Shown: positions 34,986 to 42,736 of the stretch, one piece after another
How the letters are laid out: each line of letters begins with the position of its first letter
Position numbering within the stretch: position 1 is the stretch's first letter
Source of the DNA: an uncultured Lachnospiraceae bacterium
GTDB lineage: Bacteria; Bacillota; Clostridia; Lachnospirales; Lachnospiraceae
Assembly: GCA_949740535.1 (NCBI GenBank)
Contig: CATJHO010000119.1
Span: 1 to 51,641, forward strand
DNA: 51,641 nucleotides
Direction of reading: 5' to 3'
Notes under the pieces: generated by a model
Database searches by the model: none
Told to the model about the DNA's origin: nothing
Seen by the model: only the letters and a program-made list of their open reading frames with translations
Translations under genes and position numbers: made by a program

Positions 34986-36506
34986 CTATCTTCCGAACAG
35001 CTCCGTCATCTGGCGAAGGCCGGAAGCCATGCCGGTGTTCAGATCGCCGCTGCGAAAACGCCATTCCCAGTTGCCTAAGGCCACTCCCGGAGTGTTCATG
35101 CGGGCTTCACTTCCCAGCTTCAGCACATCCTGAATGGGGAAAATGGCATAACGGGCAATGGTTCCAAGGCAGATCCGGATAAAGTCCCAGCTGATGCTGG
35201 AACCGTCCGTATTCATATAGCGGCGGACCTTATCACGAGAGTACTCGGAAGTGTTTTGATACCAGCCGGTGCTGGTGTCGTTATCATGAGTGCCGGTATA
35301 ACAGATACAGTTGCGTGTATTTAACTGGTGGGGAAGGAAGGTGCTTTCACCGCCCTCGAAGGCAAACTGGAGAATCCGCATACCAGGAAAGCCCAGGGTG
35401 TCACGCAGATGCTCTACCTCTGGTGTGATAAGGCCCAGATCTTCAGCAAAAATGGGCAGATTATCACCCAGCTCTGCCTGGATGGCCCGGAACAGATCTT
35501 CTCCCGGCCCTTTTTTCCAGGTTCCATTGATGGCCGTCTCCTCTTTGGCGTCTACCTCCCAGTAAGCCTCGAAGCCCCGGAAATGATCGATACGCAGATA
35601 ATCCACCTGATCAATCTGATTGCGGATACGGGCAATCCACCACTTATATCCTTCCTTTTTATGAGCATCCCAGTCATAGAGAGGATTGTTCCACTTCTGA
35701 CCGGTGGCGCTGAAATAATCAGGCGGTACGCCGGCCACAGAGTCCGGGTATCCATCCTCATTGACCTGGAAGAGGCTGCGGCTGGCCCATACGTCTGCGC
35801 CGTCAGGTGATACAAATATAGGAATATCGCCGATGACGGCTATTTCTTTATCGTTTGCATACTGCTTTAAATCATACCACTGAATATAGAATAAATACTG
35901 CAGGAACTGCTGGTAAGCGATGCCGTCAGAGAGCTTTTCTTCCCAGTACGGCCGGTCTTTCTCGGAAAGACTGCGCAGTTCTTCCGGCCATTCGGTCCAG
36001 GGCGTTTCTCCCTGATCTTCCCGGATCGCCATAAAAAGACAGTAATCAGACAGCCAGAAGGCATTGGCCTCACAGAAGGAGTTATATTCCTCCAGGAAAT
36101 TCTTATCTGCCGTGTGCCGGAATGCCTCATAGGCCTTTTTGTACAGGCCGTATTTGTAAATCCGTACTTTTTCATAATCAACCCGTATGGGGTCAAAGTC
36201 AGGAATATTCTGCAAATCAGCCTGGGTCAGCAGCTCCTTCTCCATCAGCAGTTCCGGACTGATCAGCAGAGGTTCACCGGCAAATACAGAATAGCCCTGA
36301 TAGGGGGAATTGCCATAGGAGGTAATGGGAACCAAAGGGAGAATCTGCCAGAGATGCTGTCCGGAGGCTTCCAGAAAATCAATAAATTCGTAGGCGCCTT
36401 TTCCAAAATCGCCAATTCCATAGGGAGAGGGGAAGGAAGTCGGGTGCGCCAGAATGCCGCTGTACCTGTGGTTTACATGGTCATCGGCAGAGGTTTTAAA
36501 ACGCAT
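34986..36506 (-). CDS. malQ: 4-alpha-glucanotransferase
   Basis: A GH77 disproportionating enzyme that transfers alpha-1,4-glucan segments. From ATG 36506 it has 506 residues. N-terminal family sequence is RYSGILAHPTSFPSPYGIGD; catalytic regions are YLRIDHFRGFEAYW (Asp nucleophile), IFAEDLGLIT (acid/base Glu) and TGTHDNDTSTGWY. The frame is open upstream to 36611, but AAAGGAGA seven bases before 36506 and the promoter at 36596-36568 place the start here. It heads the operon with plsC, ddl, murF and an oxidoreductase. Confidence 0.95.
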   Translation of the reverse strand: MRFKTSADDHVNHRYSGILAHPTSFPSPYGIGDFGKGAYEFIDFLEASGQHLWQILPLVPITSYGNSPYQGYSVFAGEPLLISPELLMEKELLTQADLQNIPDFDPIRVDYEKVRIYKYGLYKKAYEAFRHTADKNFLEEYNSFCEANAFWLSDYCLFMAIREDQGETPWTEWPEELRSLSEKDRPYWEEKLSDGIAYQQFLQYLFYIQWYDLKQYANDKEIAVIGDIPIFVSPDGADVWASRSLFQVNEDGYPDSVAGVPPDYFSATGQKWNNPLYDWDAHKKEGYKWWIARIRNQIDQVDYLRIDHFRGFEAYWEVDAKEETAINGTWKKGPGEDLFRAIQAELGDNLPIFAEDLGLITPEVEHLRDTLGFPGMRILQFAFEGGESTFLPHQLNTRNCICYTGTHDNDTSTGWYQNTSEYSRDKVRRYMNTDGSSISWDFIRICLGTIARYAIFPIQDVLKLGSEARMNTPGVALGNWEWRFRSGDLNTGMASGLRQMTELFGR

Positions 36507-36567
36507 ATGATATCTCCTTTCACGGTACAGCAAAAAGGCAGGGCTGTAACCGGCTTCGTCTTTCATT

Positions 36568-36596
36568 ATTATAATAAAGTCCCGATGAAAAAACAA
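36568..36596 (-). promoter_or_regulatory. Promoter of the malQ-plsC-ddl-murF operon
   Basis: On the minus strand: TTGTTT (36596-36591), exactly 17 bases, TATAAT (36573-36568). The malQ ATG is 62 bases from the -10. Confidence 0.75.
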
Positions 36597-36644
36597 GGAT
36601 AATACAAGCATTTTCCACGTAAGTATAATAAAGAGGTGATGAAA

Positions 36645-37046
36645 ATGTGGAAACGGATTTTGCTTATCGGAAGCATCCTGATTTTTCTTTCCGGGTGCAG
36701 CATTCAGACAAATGAACGGGAAAAGCTCAAGGATCTGGAATATACCATTGTAGAAGAAGAAAAAGCACCGGAGGGACTTAAGACAATTCTGGACGAGAAA
36801 CGAATGGGAGAATTCAAGCTTACTTATGAGGAGGAGGGACAGCTCTATCTGTGCATCGGGTATGGACCCCAGAATACAAGCGGATACAGTATAGCGGTAA
36901 ATGAACTGTATCTGTCAGAAAATGCCATTTATTTTGATACCAGTCTGATTGGCCCCAGCAAGGAAGAGCAGGTTGCCGAGGCTCAGAGTTATCCACTGCT
37001 GGTGGTTCAGACAGAATATGTGGATAAACCGGTAGTATTTCAGTGA
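36645..37046 (+). CDS. PrcB-type domain lipoprotein
   Basis: A small exported lipoprotein of 133 residues: MWKRILLIGSILIFLSGC has a lipobox LSGC around Cys18. The C-terminal domain (about 70-130) has the pattern GYSIAVNELYLSENAIYFDT followed by QSYPLLVVQ, which matches the PrcB C-terminal domain described in the spirochaete PrcB-PrcA protease complex; in Clostridia these are single-domain lipoproteins of unknown role. The start could be 36639 or GTG 36636; ATG 36645 leaves a usable spacing from AGAGGTG. It overlaps, or nearly touches, the next gene. Confidence 0.75.
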   Translation: MWKRILLIGSILIFLSGCSIQTNEREKLKDLEYTIVEEEKAPEGLKTILDEKRMGEFKLTYEEEGQLYLCIGYGPQNTSGYSIAVNELYLSENAIYFDTSLIGPSKEEQVAEAQSYPLLVVQTEYVDKPVVFQ

Positions 37047-37114
37047 GCACGGGCATAAGTTCCAAATCTGTGCATAGATTGGTAGAAAAGAAATTGGGAA
37101 AGCAGGTGTATGTT

Positions 37115-38680
37115 GTGGAGCTAGTTCGCAGAAATATACATATGAACCGGCAAAAAGGAAAAGCAGTCAGCCAGATGACGCTGGATGATGACTATAATAT
37201 TCCGGACAACATGCCGGATGCCGGTATGATTATTCAGGAAAAGGGAAGCATTGAGATTGGAGAGGTCCGGGTGGAAGCAGGGCGGGTAAAGGTGAAAGGC
37301 GCTCTGAACTTTTCTGTGCTTTATCTGGAGGATGGTCCGGAGACCGGATTACATAGTGTACAGGGGCAGATTCCCTTTGAGGAAATGATGAATGTGGAGG
37401 ACGCCAAGGATGGAGACAGTCTGCAGCTGAAATGGATGCTGGAGGACGTGTCCTCGGCGCTCATCAACTCCAGAAAACTGAGCATCAAAACCATTGTGAC
37501 TCTGGAACTGGCAGTGGAGGAGCTCTTTGATGAGGAAGTGCCGGTAGATGTGGAGGAGCCGGACAGTGTTCAGATCAAGACCTGCCATGTGTCAACAGCC
37601 GGTCTGGCCGTGCGCAAGAAGGATACCTGCCGGATTAAGGATGAAATTATCCTGCCGGCCAATAAGCCCAATATCCGTCAGATTCTCTGGCAGGATACAG
37701 CCATGCAGGGGACAGAGCTGCGGCTGGGAGAGGGAGAGATTTTGGTAAAAGGGGAGCTGTTGATCTTTGTTCTCTATGAGGGCGAGGAGGACAGCGGAAA
37801 GGCGTACTGGATTGAGCAGGTGCTTCCCTTTAACAGCCATGTGGATGTGAGCGGATGTCAGGAAGGAATGCTGGGAAATCTGGGTTTGAGTCTGGCACAC
37901 AGCGATCTGGAGCTGAAGCCGGATTATGACGGGGAACTGCGGGTGCTGAATCTGGATGCAGTACTGGAATTGGATATCCAGATTTATGAAGAGGAGCATT
38001 TGAATATGATCTGCGATCTCTACAGCCCTGTGAGGGAGCTGGAACTGATCACGGCCCCGGCAGTCTACGAAAGCCTTCTGGTATGCAACGCATCCAAGTG
38101 CCGGGTGGCAGACCGTATGAAGACAGGAAGCCCGGATGTACAGATTCTGCAGATCTGCCACAGCCACGGGGAAGTGAAAGTGGACGACAGCACGGTAACG
38201 CCGGAAGGACTGCTGGTGGAAGGCGTAATCTCTTTGCAGGTTCTTTATGTAACATCAGACGATAATCATCCCTTCCTCTGCATGAAGGGTGTGGTTCCGT
38301 TTGAACATTTGATTGAAGCGCCGGGCATTGAGAAGAATAGTATTTATTATCTTCAGACGTCTCTAGATCAGCTTACGGTGAATATGGTGAACAGTGGAGA
38401 ACTGGAAGTAAAGGCGGCGGTTCAGATCAATGCGCTGGTACTGAACCGGGTGTCCATGCAGCATATTTCCGGGGTGCAGGAGCGGCCGCTGGATATTGAG
38501 ACAGTTAAAAAGCTGCCGGGATTTTTGATTTATACTGCACAGCCCTCGGATACGCTGTGGGATGTGGCGAAGGCTTATCATACGACGATGGAACAGATCT
38601 GTCAGCTGAATGAGATCAGCGGGGAGCAGATAAAGCCGGGGCAGAAACTGTTGCTGGTGAAGCAGATGGGGAATTTGTAG
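37115..38680 (+). CDS. SPOCS (DUF3794) domain protein with C-terminal LysM
   Basis: A protein of about 521 residues. It begins with the family sequence VELVRRNIHMNRQKGKAVSQ and contains at least two SPOCS/DUF3794 repeats (PFEEMMNVEDAKDGD in the first and PFEHLIEAPGIEKNS in the last). The C-terminal LysM peptidoglycan-binding domain is YTAQPSDTLWDVAKAYHTT ending GQKLLLVK. SPOCS proteins are found in the spore coat or cortex of Bacillus and Clostridium, so a role in spore envelope assembly is likely. The frame is open from GTG 37043, which overlaps the lipoprotein stop; GTG 37115, with AGGTG six bases upstream, gives the family N-terminus. The start is not certain. Confidence 0.85.
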   Translation: MELVRRNIHMNRQKGKAVSQMTLDDDYNIPDNMPDAGMIIQEKGSIEIGEVRVEAGRVKVKGALNFSVLYLEDGPETGLHSVQGQIPFEEMMNVEDAKDGDSLQLKWMLEDVSSALINSRKLSIKTIVTLELAVEELFDEEVPVDVEEPDSVQIKTCHVSTAGLAVRKKDTCRIKDEIILPANKPNIRQILWQDTAMQGTELRLGEGEILVKGELLIFVLYEGEEDSGKAYWIEQVLPFNSHVDVSGCQEGMLGNLGLSLAHSDLELKPDYDGELRVLNLDAVLELDIQIYEEEHLNMICDLYSPVRELELITAPAVYESLLVCNASKCRVADRMKTGSPDVQILQICHSHGEVKVDDSTVTPEGLLVEGVISLQVLYVTSDDNHPFLCMKGVVPFEHLIEAPGIEKNSIYYLQTSLDQLTVNMVNSGELEVKAAVQINALVLNRVSMQHISGVQERPLDIETVKKLPGFLIYTAQPSDTLWDVAKAYHTTMEQICQLNEISGEQIKPGQKLLLVKQMGNL

Positions 38681-38700
38681 GGGACGGACGGATGACGGGG

Positions 38701-38742
38701 AAAAAGGGGCCCAGGTTATTTCCATATCCTAGGCCACTTTTT
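38701..38742 (+). terminator. Terminator after the SPOCS/LysM gene
   Basis: A 15-base arm pair (38701-38715 with 38728-38742), with 13 paired bases and two mismatches, ends in T5. It separates the SPOCS gene from the ispE operon. Confidence 0.7.
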
Positions 38743-38765
38743 CCTCTTATCCTGATTTTTGGCGG

Positions 38766-38794
38766 TTGCGTTTTTGGGGGGAGTTTGATATACT
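38766..38794 (+). promoter_or_regulatory. Promoter of the ispE-gntR operon
   Basis: TTGCGT (38766-38771), exactly 17 bases, TATACT (38789-38794). The predicted start is near 38801, in the middle of an 18-base palindrome. Confidence 0.65.
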
Positions 38795-38811
38795 TTTTTG
38801 TATACAAAAAA
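38794..38811. promoter_or_regulatory. Perfect 18-base palindrome, candidate GntR operator
   Basis: TTTTTTGTATACAAAAAA is fully self-complementary and covers the predicted transcript start of the ispE operon. Its core TTGTATACAA matches what I recall as the core of the B. subtilis GntR operator. The operon itself encodes a FadR-type GntR regulator two genes in, so autorepression is the simplest reading. Confidence 0.65.
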
Positions 38812-38851
38812 CATGGGAAGTACACGTGAGAAATGACAGAGGGTATTGAAG

Positions 38852-39760
38852 ATGGACAGGATGCAGTTGAAGGCTTTGGCGAAAATTAACTTGGGGCTTG
38901 ATGTGCTGAGGCGCCGGGAGGACGGGTATCATGAGGTCCGGATGATTATGCAGACCGTACATATTTTTGATCAGATTCAGATGGAGAAAAGCCGGGAGGA
39001 TGGGATCCGGATTCGGACAAACCTGTATTATCTGCCGGAGAATGAGAATAATCTGGCGTATAAGGCGGCGAAGCTTCTCTGGGAGGAGTTTGGCCTGACC
39101 GGAGGAATCTCGATTGAGCTGAAGAAGTATATTCCGGTGGCGGCAGGCATGGCGGGGGGGAGCTCGGATGCGGCTGCTGTGCTGTTTGGGATGAACCGTA
39201 TGTATGATTTGGGGCTGTCTCTGGAGGAGCTGATGCAGCGGGGGGTAAAGATTGGAGCGGATGTTCCTTACTGTATTATGCGGGGAACAGCTCTGGCAGA
39301 GGGAATCGGAGAGATCTTAAGTCCGCTGCCTCCTATGCCGCCCTGTACGATTCTTGTGGCCAAGCCTGGGATTGGGGTGTCTACCCGGTTTGTTTTTGAG
39401 AACCTGAAGGCGGATGAGCTTGCGTTTCATCCAGACATAGACGCAATGACAGAGGCGTTGAAACATCAGGATCTGAAGGCTCTGGCCGGGTGTATGGAAC
39501 CGGGCAATGTGCTGGAGACGGTGACCGTACCGGCTTATCCGGTGATTCAGAAATTGAAGGATGTAATGAAGGAATGCGGGGCGATGGCTTCTCTGATGAG
39601 CGGCAGCGGCCCCACGGTGTTTGGGATTTTTGAGAGCAGACAGGCGGCCAGGAAGGCTTATGGGCTGTTGAAACGGGGGCATCTGGCAAAACAGATATTC
39701 CTGACAACTCCTTATAATCGAAGAAATGGGGAGCAGAGAAATGCATACAGTGATCAATGA
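38852..39760 (+). CDS. ispE: 4-diphosphocytidyl-2-C-methyl-D-erythritol kinase
   Basis: IspE is a GHMP-family kinase of the non-mevalonate (MEP) isoprenoid pathway. It has 302 residues. The N-terminal substrate motif is LKALAKINLGLDVL, the GHMP ATP-binding loop is PVAAGMAGGSSDAAA, and the C-terminal motif is LMSGSGPTVFGIF. ATG 38852 follows AGAGGG; a TTG six bases earlier is too close to that site. It overlaps the next gene (start 39741) by 20 bases. A promoter and a GntR-type palindrome lie 40-85 bases upstream. Confidence 0.95.
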   Translation: MDRMQLKALAKINLGLDVLRRREDGYHEVRMIMQTVHIFDQIQMEKSREDGIRIRTNLYYLPENENNLAYKAAKLLWEEFGLTGGISIELKKYIPVAAGMAGGSSDAAAVLFGMNRMYDLGLSLEELMQRGVKIGADVPYCIMRGTALAEGIGEILSPLPPMPPCTILVAKPGIGVSTRFVFENLKADELAFHPDIDAMTEALKHQDLKALAGCMEPGNVLETVTVPAYPVIQKLKDVMKECGAMASLMSGSGPTVFGIFESRQAARKAYGLLKRGHLAKQIFLTTPYNRRNGEQRNAYSDQ

Positions 39761-40403
39761 ATATCTTCCCCTGCGGGACGTGGTTTTTCAGACGCTTAGA
39801 CAAGCGATCCTGCATGGGGATTTAAAGCCGGGTGAGCGTCTGATGGAAATTCATCTGGCAGAACGGCTGGGTGTAAGCCGCACGCCGATCCGGGAGGCGA
39901 TCCGGAAGCTGGAGCTTGAAGGGCTGGTGGTAATGATTCCCCGCCGCGGCGCCATGGTGGCCAGCATTACGGAGAAGGATCTGAAGGATGTACTGGAAGT
40001 GCGCCTTACCCTGGAAATGCTGGCAGGCGAGGTGGCCTGCGAGCGGATTACGCCGGAGCTTTTAGAGGAGCTCAGAAGAGCCGGAGAGGAATTTGAGCGC
40101 CTTCAGGAGACGGAAGATGTGAACGGTCTGGCGGCGGCAGACGTGAGCTTTCATGAGATTATCTATGCGGCAACGGGAAATGCCCGGCTTATCAGCATTT
40201 TAAATAATCTGCGGGAACAGATGTACCGCTACAGGCTGGAATATCTGAAGGATAAGGACAGCCATGAGCAGCTGAACCGGGAGCATCAGGCGATTTATGA
40301 CGGAATCAAAAACGGAGACAAAAAGGCGGTAAGGGCGGCTGTCTGCGGACACATTCATAATCAGGAGAAAGCAATACTGGCAGGAATCCGGGAACACGCA
40401 TAA
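39741..40403 (+). CDS. GntR-family (FadR/FCD subfamily) transcriptional regulator
   Basis: A 220-residue regulator. The N-terminal winged helix (about 8-72) includes LRQAILHGDLKPGERL and ERLGVSRTPIREAIRKLELE. The C-terminal FCD domain (about 80-215) has metal/ligand residues in DVSFHEIIYAATGN, REHQAIYDGI and CGHIHNQ. ATG 39741 follows GGGGAG with 8 bases; an in-frame ATG at 39726 precedes that site. It is inside the ispE operon, whose start carries a GntR-type palindrome. The effector is unknown; a link to isoprenoid or cell-wall metabolism is only positional. Confidence 0.9.
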   Translation: MHTVINEYLPLRDVVFQTLRQAILHGDLKPGERLMEIHLAERLGVSRTPIREAIRKLELEGLVVMIPRRGAMVASITEKDLKDVLEVRLTLEMLAGEVACERITPELLEELRRAGEEFERLQETEDVNGLAAADVSFHEIIYAATGNARLISILNNLREQMYRYRLEYLKDKDSHEQLNREHQAIYDGIKNGDKKAVRAAVCGHIHNQEKAILAGIREHA

Positions 40404-40463
40404 AACAGGAAAATTATGGGAATCCTTCTGACAGGAACATTAAAAGAGATCAGGAGGAAAACT

Positions 40464-40727
40464 ATGAGTAAGAAAATGCGTATAAAAATGCTGCTTTTAG
40501 CACTGTCACTGCTGCTGGGAACTGCGGGGACGTATGTCTTCGCTGATTATCTGCCTGTATGCAGTCCGGCGCCTTTAGCCCAGATGGCCTGGTGGGGCGG
40601 CATGTACCCGGAATACTGTCTGCCCGGAGCCATGGAGGCTGTGGGAGAAGAAGCAGAAGATGGCGGCAAAGAGAGCAGTGAGCCTCAGGTAAAAGTGTGT
40701 TTTAAATATCTGACATTTTTAAATTAG
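40464..40727 (+). CDS. Small secreted protein of unknown function
   Basis: An 87-residue protein behind a perfect AGGAGG (40452-40457). An N-terminal signal peptide (KKMRIKMLLLALSLLLG) has a likely cleavage around TYVFA-DY, leaving about 60 residues. The mature part has three Cys, a WWGG segment (AQMAWWGGMYPEYC) and an acidic middle (GEEAEDGG). I do not recognise a family. It lies 60 bases after gntR and 20 bases before murI in the same direction, so it is probably an operon member. It could be a surface peptide, a signal precursor or a small cell-wall-associated protein; the sequence does not decide. Confidence 0.75.
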   Translation: MSKKMRIKMLLLALSLLLGTAGTYVFADYLPVCSPAPLAQMAWWGGMYPEYCLPGAMEAVGEEAEDGGKESSEPQVKVCFKYLTFLN

Positions 40728-40747
40728 AGATAGAACTGGAGAAGTTT

Positions 40748-41572
40748 ATGAATGAGATGAGAGAAGCCCCCATAGGAGTCTTTGACTCCGGCGTGGGAGG
40801 CCTGACGGTTGTGCGGGAGATTATGCGGCAGATTCCGCAGGAACGGATCGTGTACTTCGGAGATACAGCCAGGGTTCCCTACGGAACCAAGTCCAGGGAA
40901 ACGGTTATCCGCTACTCCAGGCAGATTGTCCGTTTTCTGAAGACCCGGAATGTAAAGGCCATTGTGATCGCCTGTAATACGGCCAGCGCTTATGCCCTGG
41001 AGACGCTGCAGAGGGAAACGGATCTGCCGGTGATCGGAGTAGTAAAACCGGGGGCAAGGGTGGCGGCCAGAGAGACAAGCGGCGGGAATATCGGCGTCAT
41101 CGGAACAGAAGGCACGGTAGGAAGCCATATCTATCGAACATACATACAAAGCCTGCGGCCAGATACCCAGGTGTTTGAAAAGGCCTGTCCTCTCTTTGTC
41201 TCCCTGGCGGAAGAAGGATGGTGGAAGGATCCCATCACAGAAGCGGTAGCCCAGAGGTATCTGCAGGAAATGAAGGATCGGGGGATCGACACCCTGATTC
41301 TGGGCTGCACGCATTATCCGCTGCTGCGGTCTACGGTGAGAAAAGTAATCGGAGAAAATGTGACGCTGGTAAATCCGGCCTATGAGACAGCCATCAGTCT
41401 GCGGGAGCTTCTGAAAGAAGAGGGAATAGACAATCAGGGCCATAATAAGACAGAGGAAAATCCATATGAATTCTTTGTCAGTGATGCGGCGGAGCGGTTT
41501 AAGGCATTTGCCAATTCCATCCTGCCCTTTGATATTACCACCACACGCCAGATACAGATAGAGGAGTTTTAG
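40748..41572 (+). CDS. murI: Glutamate racemase
   Basis: MurI makes D-glutamate for peptidoglycan. It has 274 residues. Visible are PIGVFDSGVGGLTVVREI at the N-terminus and the two catalytic Cys motifs, IACNTASAYALE and ILGCTHYPLL, with the YFGDTARVPYGTKS loop. It belongs to the ispE-gntR-murI-DUF1934 run; the next gene starts six bases after its stop. Confidence 0.97.
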   Translation: MNEMREAPIGVFDSGVGGLTVVREIMRQIPQERIVYFGDTARVPYGTKSRETVIRYSRQIVRFLKTRNVKAIVIACNTASAYALETLQRETDLPVIGVVKPGARVAARETSGGNIGVIGTEGTVGSHIYRTYIQSLRPDTQVFEKACPLFVSLAEEGWWKDPITEAVAQRYLQEMKDRGIDTLILGCTHYPLLRSTVRKVIGENVTLVNPAYETAISLRELLKEEGIDNQGHNKTEENPYEFFVSDAAERFKAFANSILPFDITTTRQIQIEEF

Positions 41573-41578
41573 GGAACC

Positions 41579-42025
41579 ATGACAAATAAAGTGTTATTGA
41601 CCATTGCCGGTCTGCAGGTGATGGACGGAGATCAGGAGGTTCCGGTAGAAGTAGTGACGGCCGGGAATTATTATCACCGGAATGGGAAACATTATATTCT
41701 GTATGATGAAGTTACAGAAGGGTGTTCGGAACATACCCGCAATACGGTTAAAATTGGAGAGGACAGTCTGGAGGTCATCAAGAAAGGCCTGTCTAACGTA
41801 CACATGGTATTTGAGAAGAACCGCAAGAATGTGACCAGCTATACCACTCCCTTTGGGGATTTGACCGTTGGGATTACGGCTCATCAGATCAAGATAGAAG
41901 AAAGTGATACGGATATTGACGTTCAGGTAAGCTATTCGCTGGATGTAAATGATGAGTATCTGGCTGACTGCTCCATTCAGCTGAATGTGAAGTCCAAGGA
42001 TGCAGGGAGCTTCCGGCTCCAGTAG
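41579..42025 (+). CDS. DUF1934 domain protein (YwiB family)
   Basis: A 148-residue protein, about the full length of the DUF1934 family, predicted to be a small beta-barrel (calycin-like) fold. Characteristic sequence: KHYILYDEVTEG, NTVKIGEDSLEVIKKG, and TTPFGDLTVGITAHQIKI. No enzyme motif is visible and the family function is not established. It starts six bases after murI and is the last gene before a hairpin at 42077-42118. Confidence 0.9.
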   Translation: MTNKVLLTIAGLQVMDGDQEVPVEVVTAGNYYHRNGKHYILYDEVTEGCSEHTRNTVKIGEDSLEVIKKGLSNVHMVFEKNRKNVTSYTTPFGDLTVGITAHQIKIEESDTDIDVQVSYSLDVNDEYLADCSIQLNVKSKDAGSFRLQ

Positions 42026-42071
42026 TATAAGCAGGCTGTATGCCGGCCCTGCTGCAGACGTGGGTTTTGAA

Positions 42072-42118
42072 TAAAAAGGCCGTCCTGCCACAGAAAGTTC
42101 TCTGCTGCAGGGCGGCCT
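42072..42118. terminator. Terminator shared by DUF1934 and the convergent membrane-protein gene
   Basis: A 12-base GC-rich stem (42077-42088 with 42107-42118, one G-U pair). On the minus strand it is followed by T5, so it is a full terminator for the minus-strand gene; on the plus strand no T run follows, so it may be less efficient there. Confidence 0.85.
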
Positions 42119-42141
42119 GAGTGTTCCTTACGTATATGGTT

Positions 42142-42582
42142 TTATTTTTTGAACAGGCGTTTAAAGAAGCTTTTCTTGGGCGGCGGGGTCTCAAGACCGC
42201 CTCTTGCGCTCTTGATGCCGCTGATGTAAATGCCGCTGACAACCGCCTTGATCTCACGTTTTACAGGGATCAGCTCAAAAACCTTTTCATCGCAGACCAT
42301 AGTCATAATTCTGGGTCCAACCTTGGCCTTTACAATGGGAAGCTTGCTGCGCCGCAAAAGCTTGGGCGTCTGATCGATAACCTGCTGGGGAAGCCCGGAC
42401 TGATTGACTCTCATGCGCTTCTTGTCAATCACAAGCATGCTGACGGTCTGAGCCATGGCCTCCATCTGTTCCTGCTGAAGAGCCTGCTTTTTCTGTGCCT
42501 TTCTTCCGAAGAAAATCAAACCTGCAAGTATAGCTATTAGAACAACAATGATAACAATTAAAGTAATGGCGACTGGTGACAT
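42142..42582 (-). CDS. Single-TM anchored cytoplasmic protein of unknown function
   Basis: A 146-residue protein with one N-terminal TM (about residues 4-26, PVAITLIVIIVVLIAILAGL). A short coiled-coil (KAQKKQALQQEQMEAMAQTV) is followed by a compact domain (about 50-130) with MLVIDKKRMRVNQSGLP, PIVKAKVGPRIMTMVCDEKV and LIPVKREIKAVVSGIYI. The C-terminus is basic (PPPKKSFFKRLFKK). The topology resembles small membrane-linked proteins common in Lachnospiraceae, but the function is unknown. ATG 42582 (AGGAGG 11 bases upstream) is preferred over TTG 42591, which would sit on the ribosome site. A strong promoter drives it; cls diverges from the same region. Confidence 0.82.
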   Translation of the reverse strand: MSPVAITLIVIIVVLIAILAGLIFFGRKAQKKQALQQEQMEAMAQTVSMLVIDKKRMRVNQSGLPQQVIDQTPKLLRRSKLPIVKAKVGPRIMTMVCDEKVFELIPVKREIKAVVSGIYISGIKSARGGLETPPPKKSFFKRLFKK

Positions 42583-42655
42583 ATGGTTCAAATCCTCCTA
42601 AGTACATTACAAAAGCAGGGAAGCATCCGGCCTCACTGCAAAGATTGTAGAATGT

Positions 42656-42684
42656 ATTATAACAGTTTTTCTGGTAAAGCGCAA
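42656..42684 (-). promoter_or_regulatory. Promoter of the membrane-anchored protein gene
   Basis: On the minus strand: TTGCGC (42684-42679), exactly 17 bases, TATAAT (42661-42656), with TG at the extended -10 position. Confidence 0.75.
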
Positions 42685-42691
42685 GGGAAAA

Positions 42692-42700
42692 TGATATACT
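42692..42700 (+). promoter_or_regulatory. Extended -10 promoter of the cardiolipin synthase gene
   Basis: TGATATACT is an extended -10 box; the -35 (TGGTAA at 42672-42677, 17 bases upstream) is weak. It is divergent with the promoter at 42684-42656. Confidence 0.55.
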
Positions 42701-42736
42701 AGCACATAAGGGTTATTACGGGAGAGGAGAAGCAGG

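Noticed and set aside
36624-36629. TATAAT upstream of the PrcB-type lipoprotein as its promoter
   Set aside because: The resulting transcript start would fall at or after the ribosome site, and no -35 is present 17 bases upstream.
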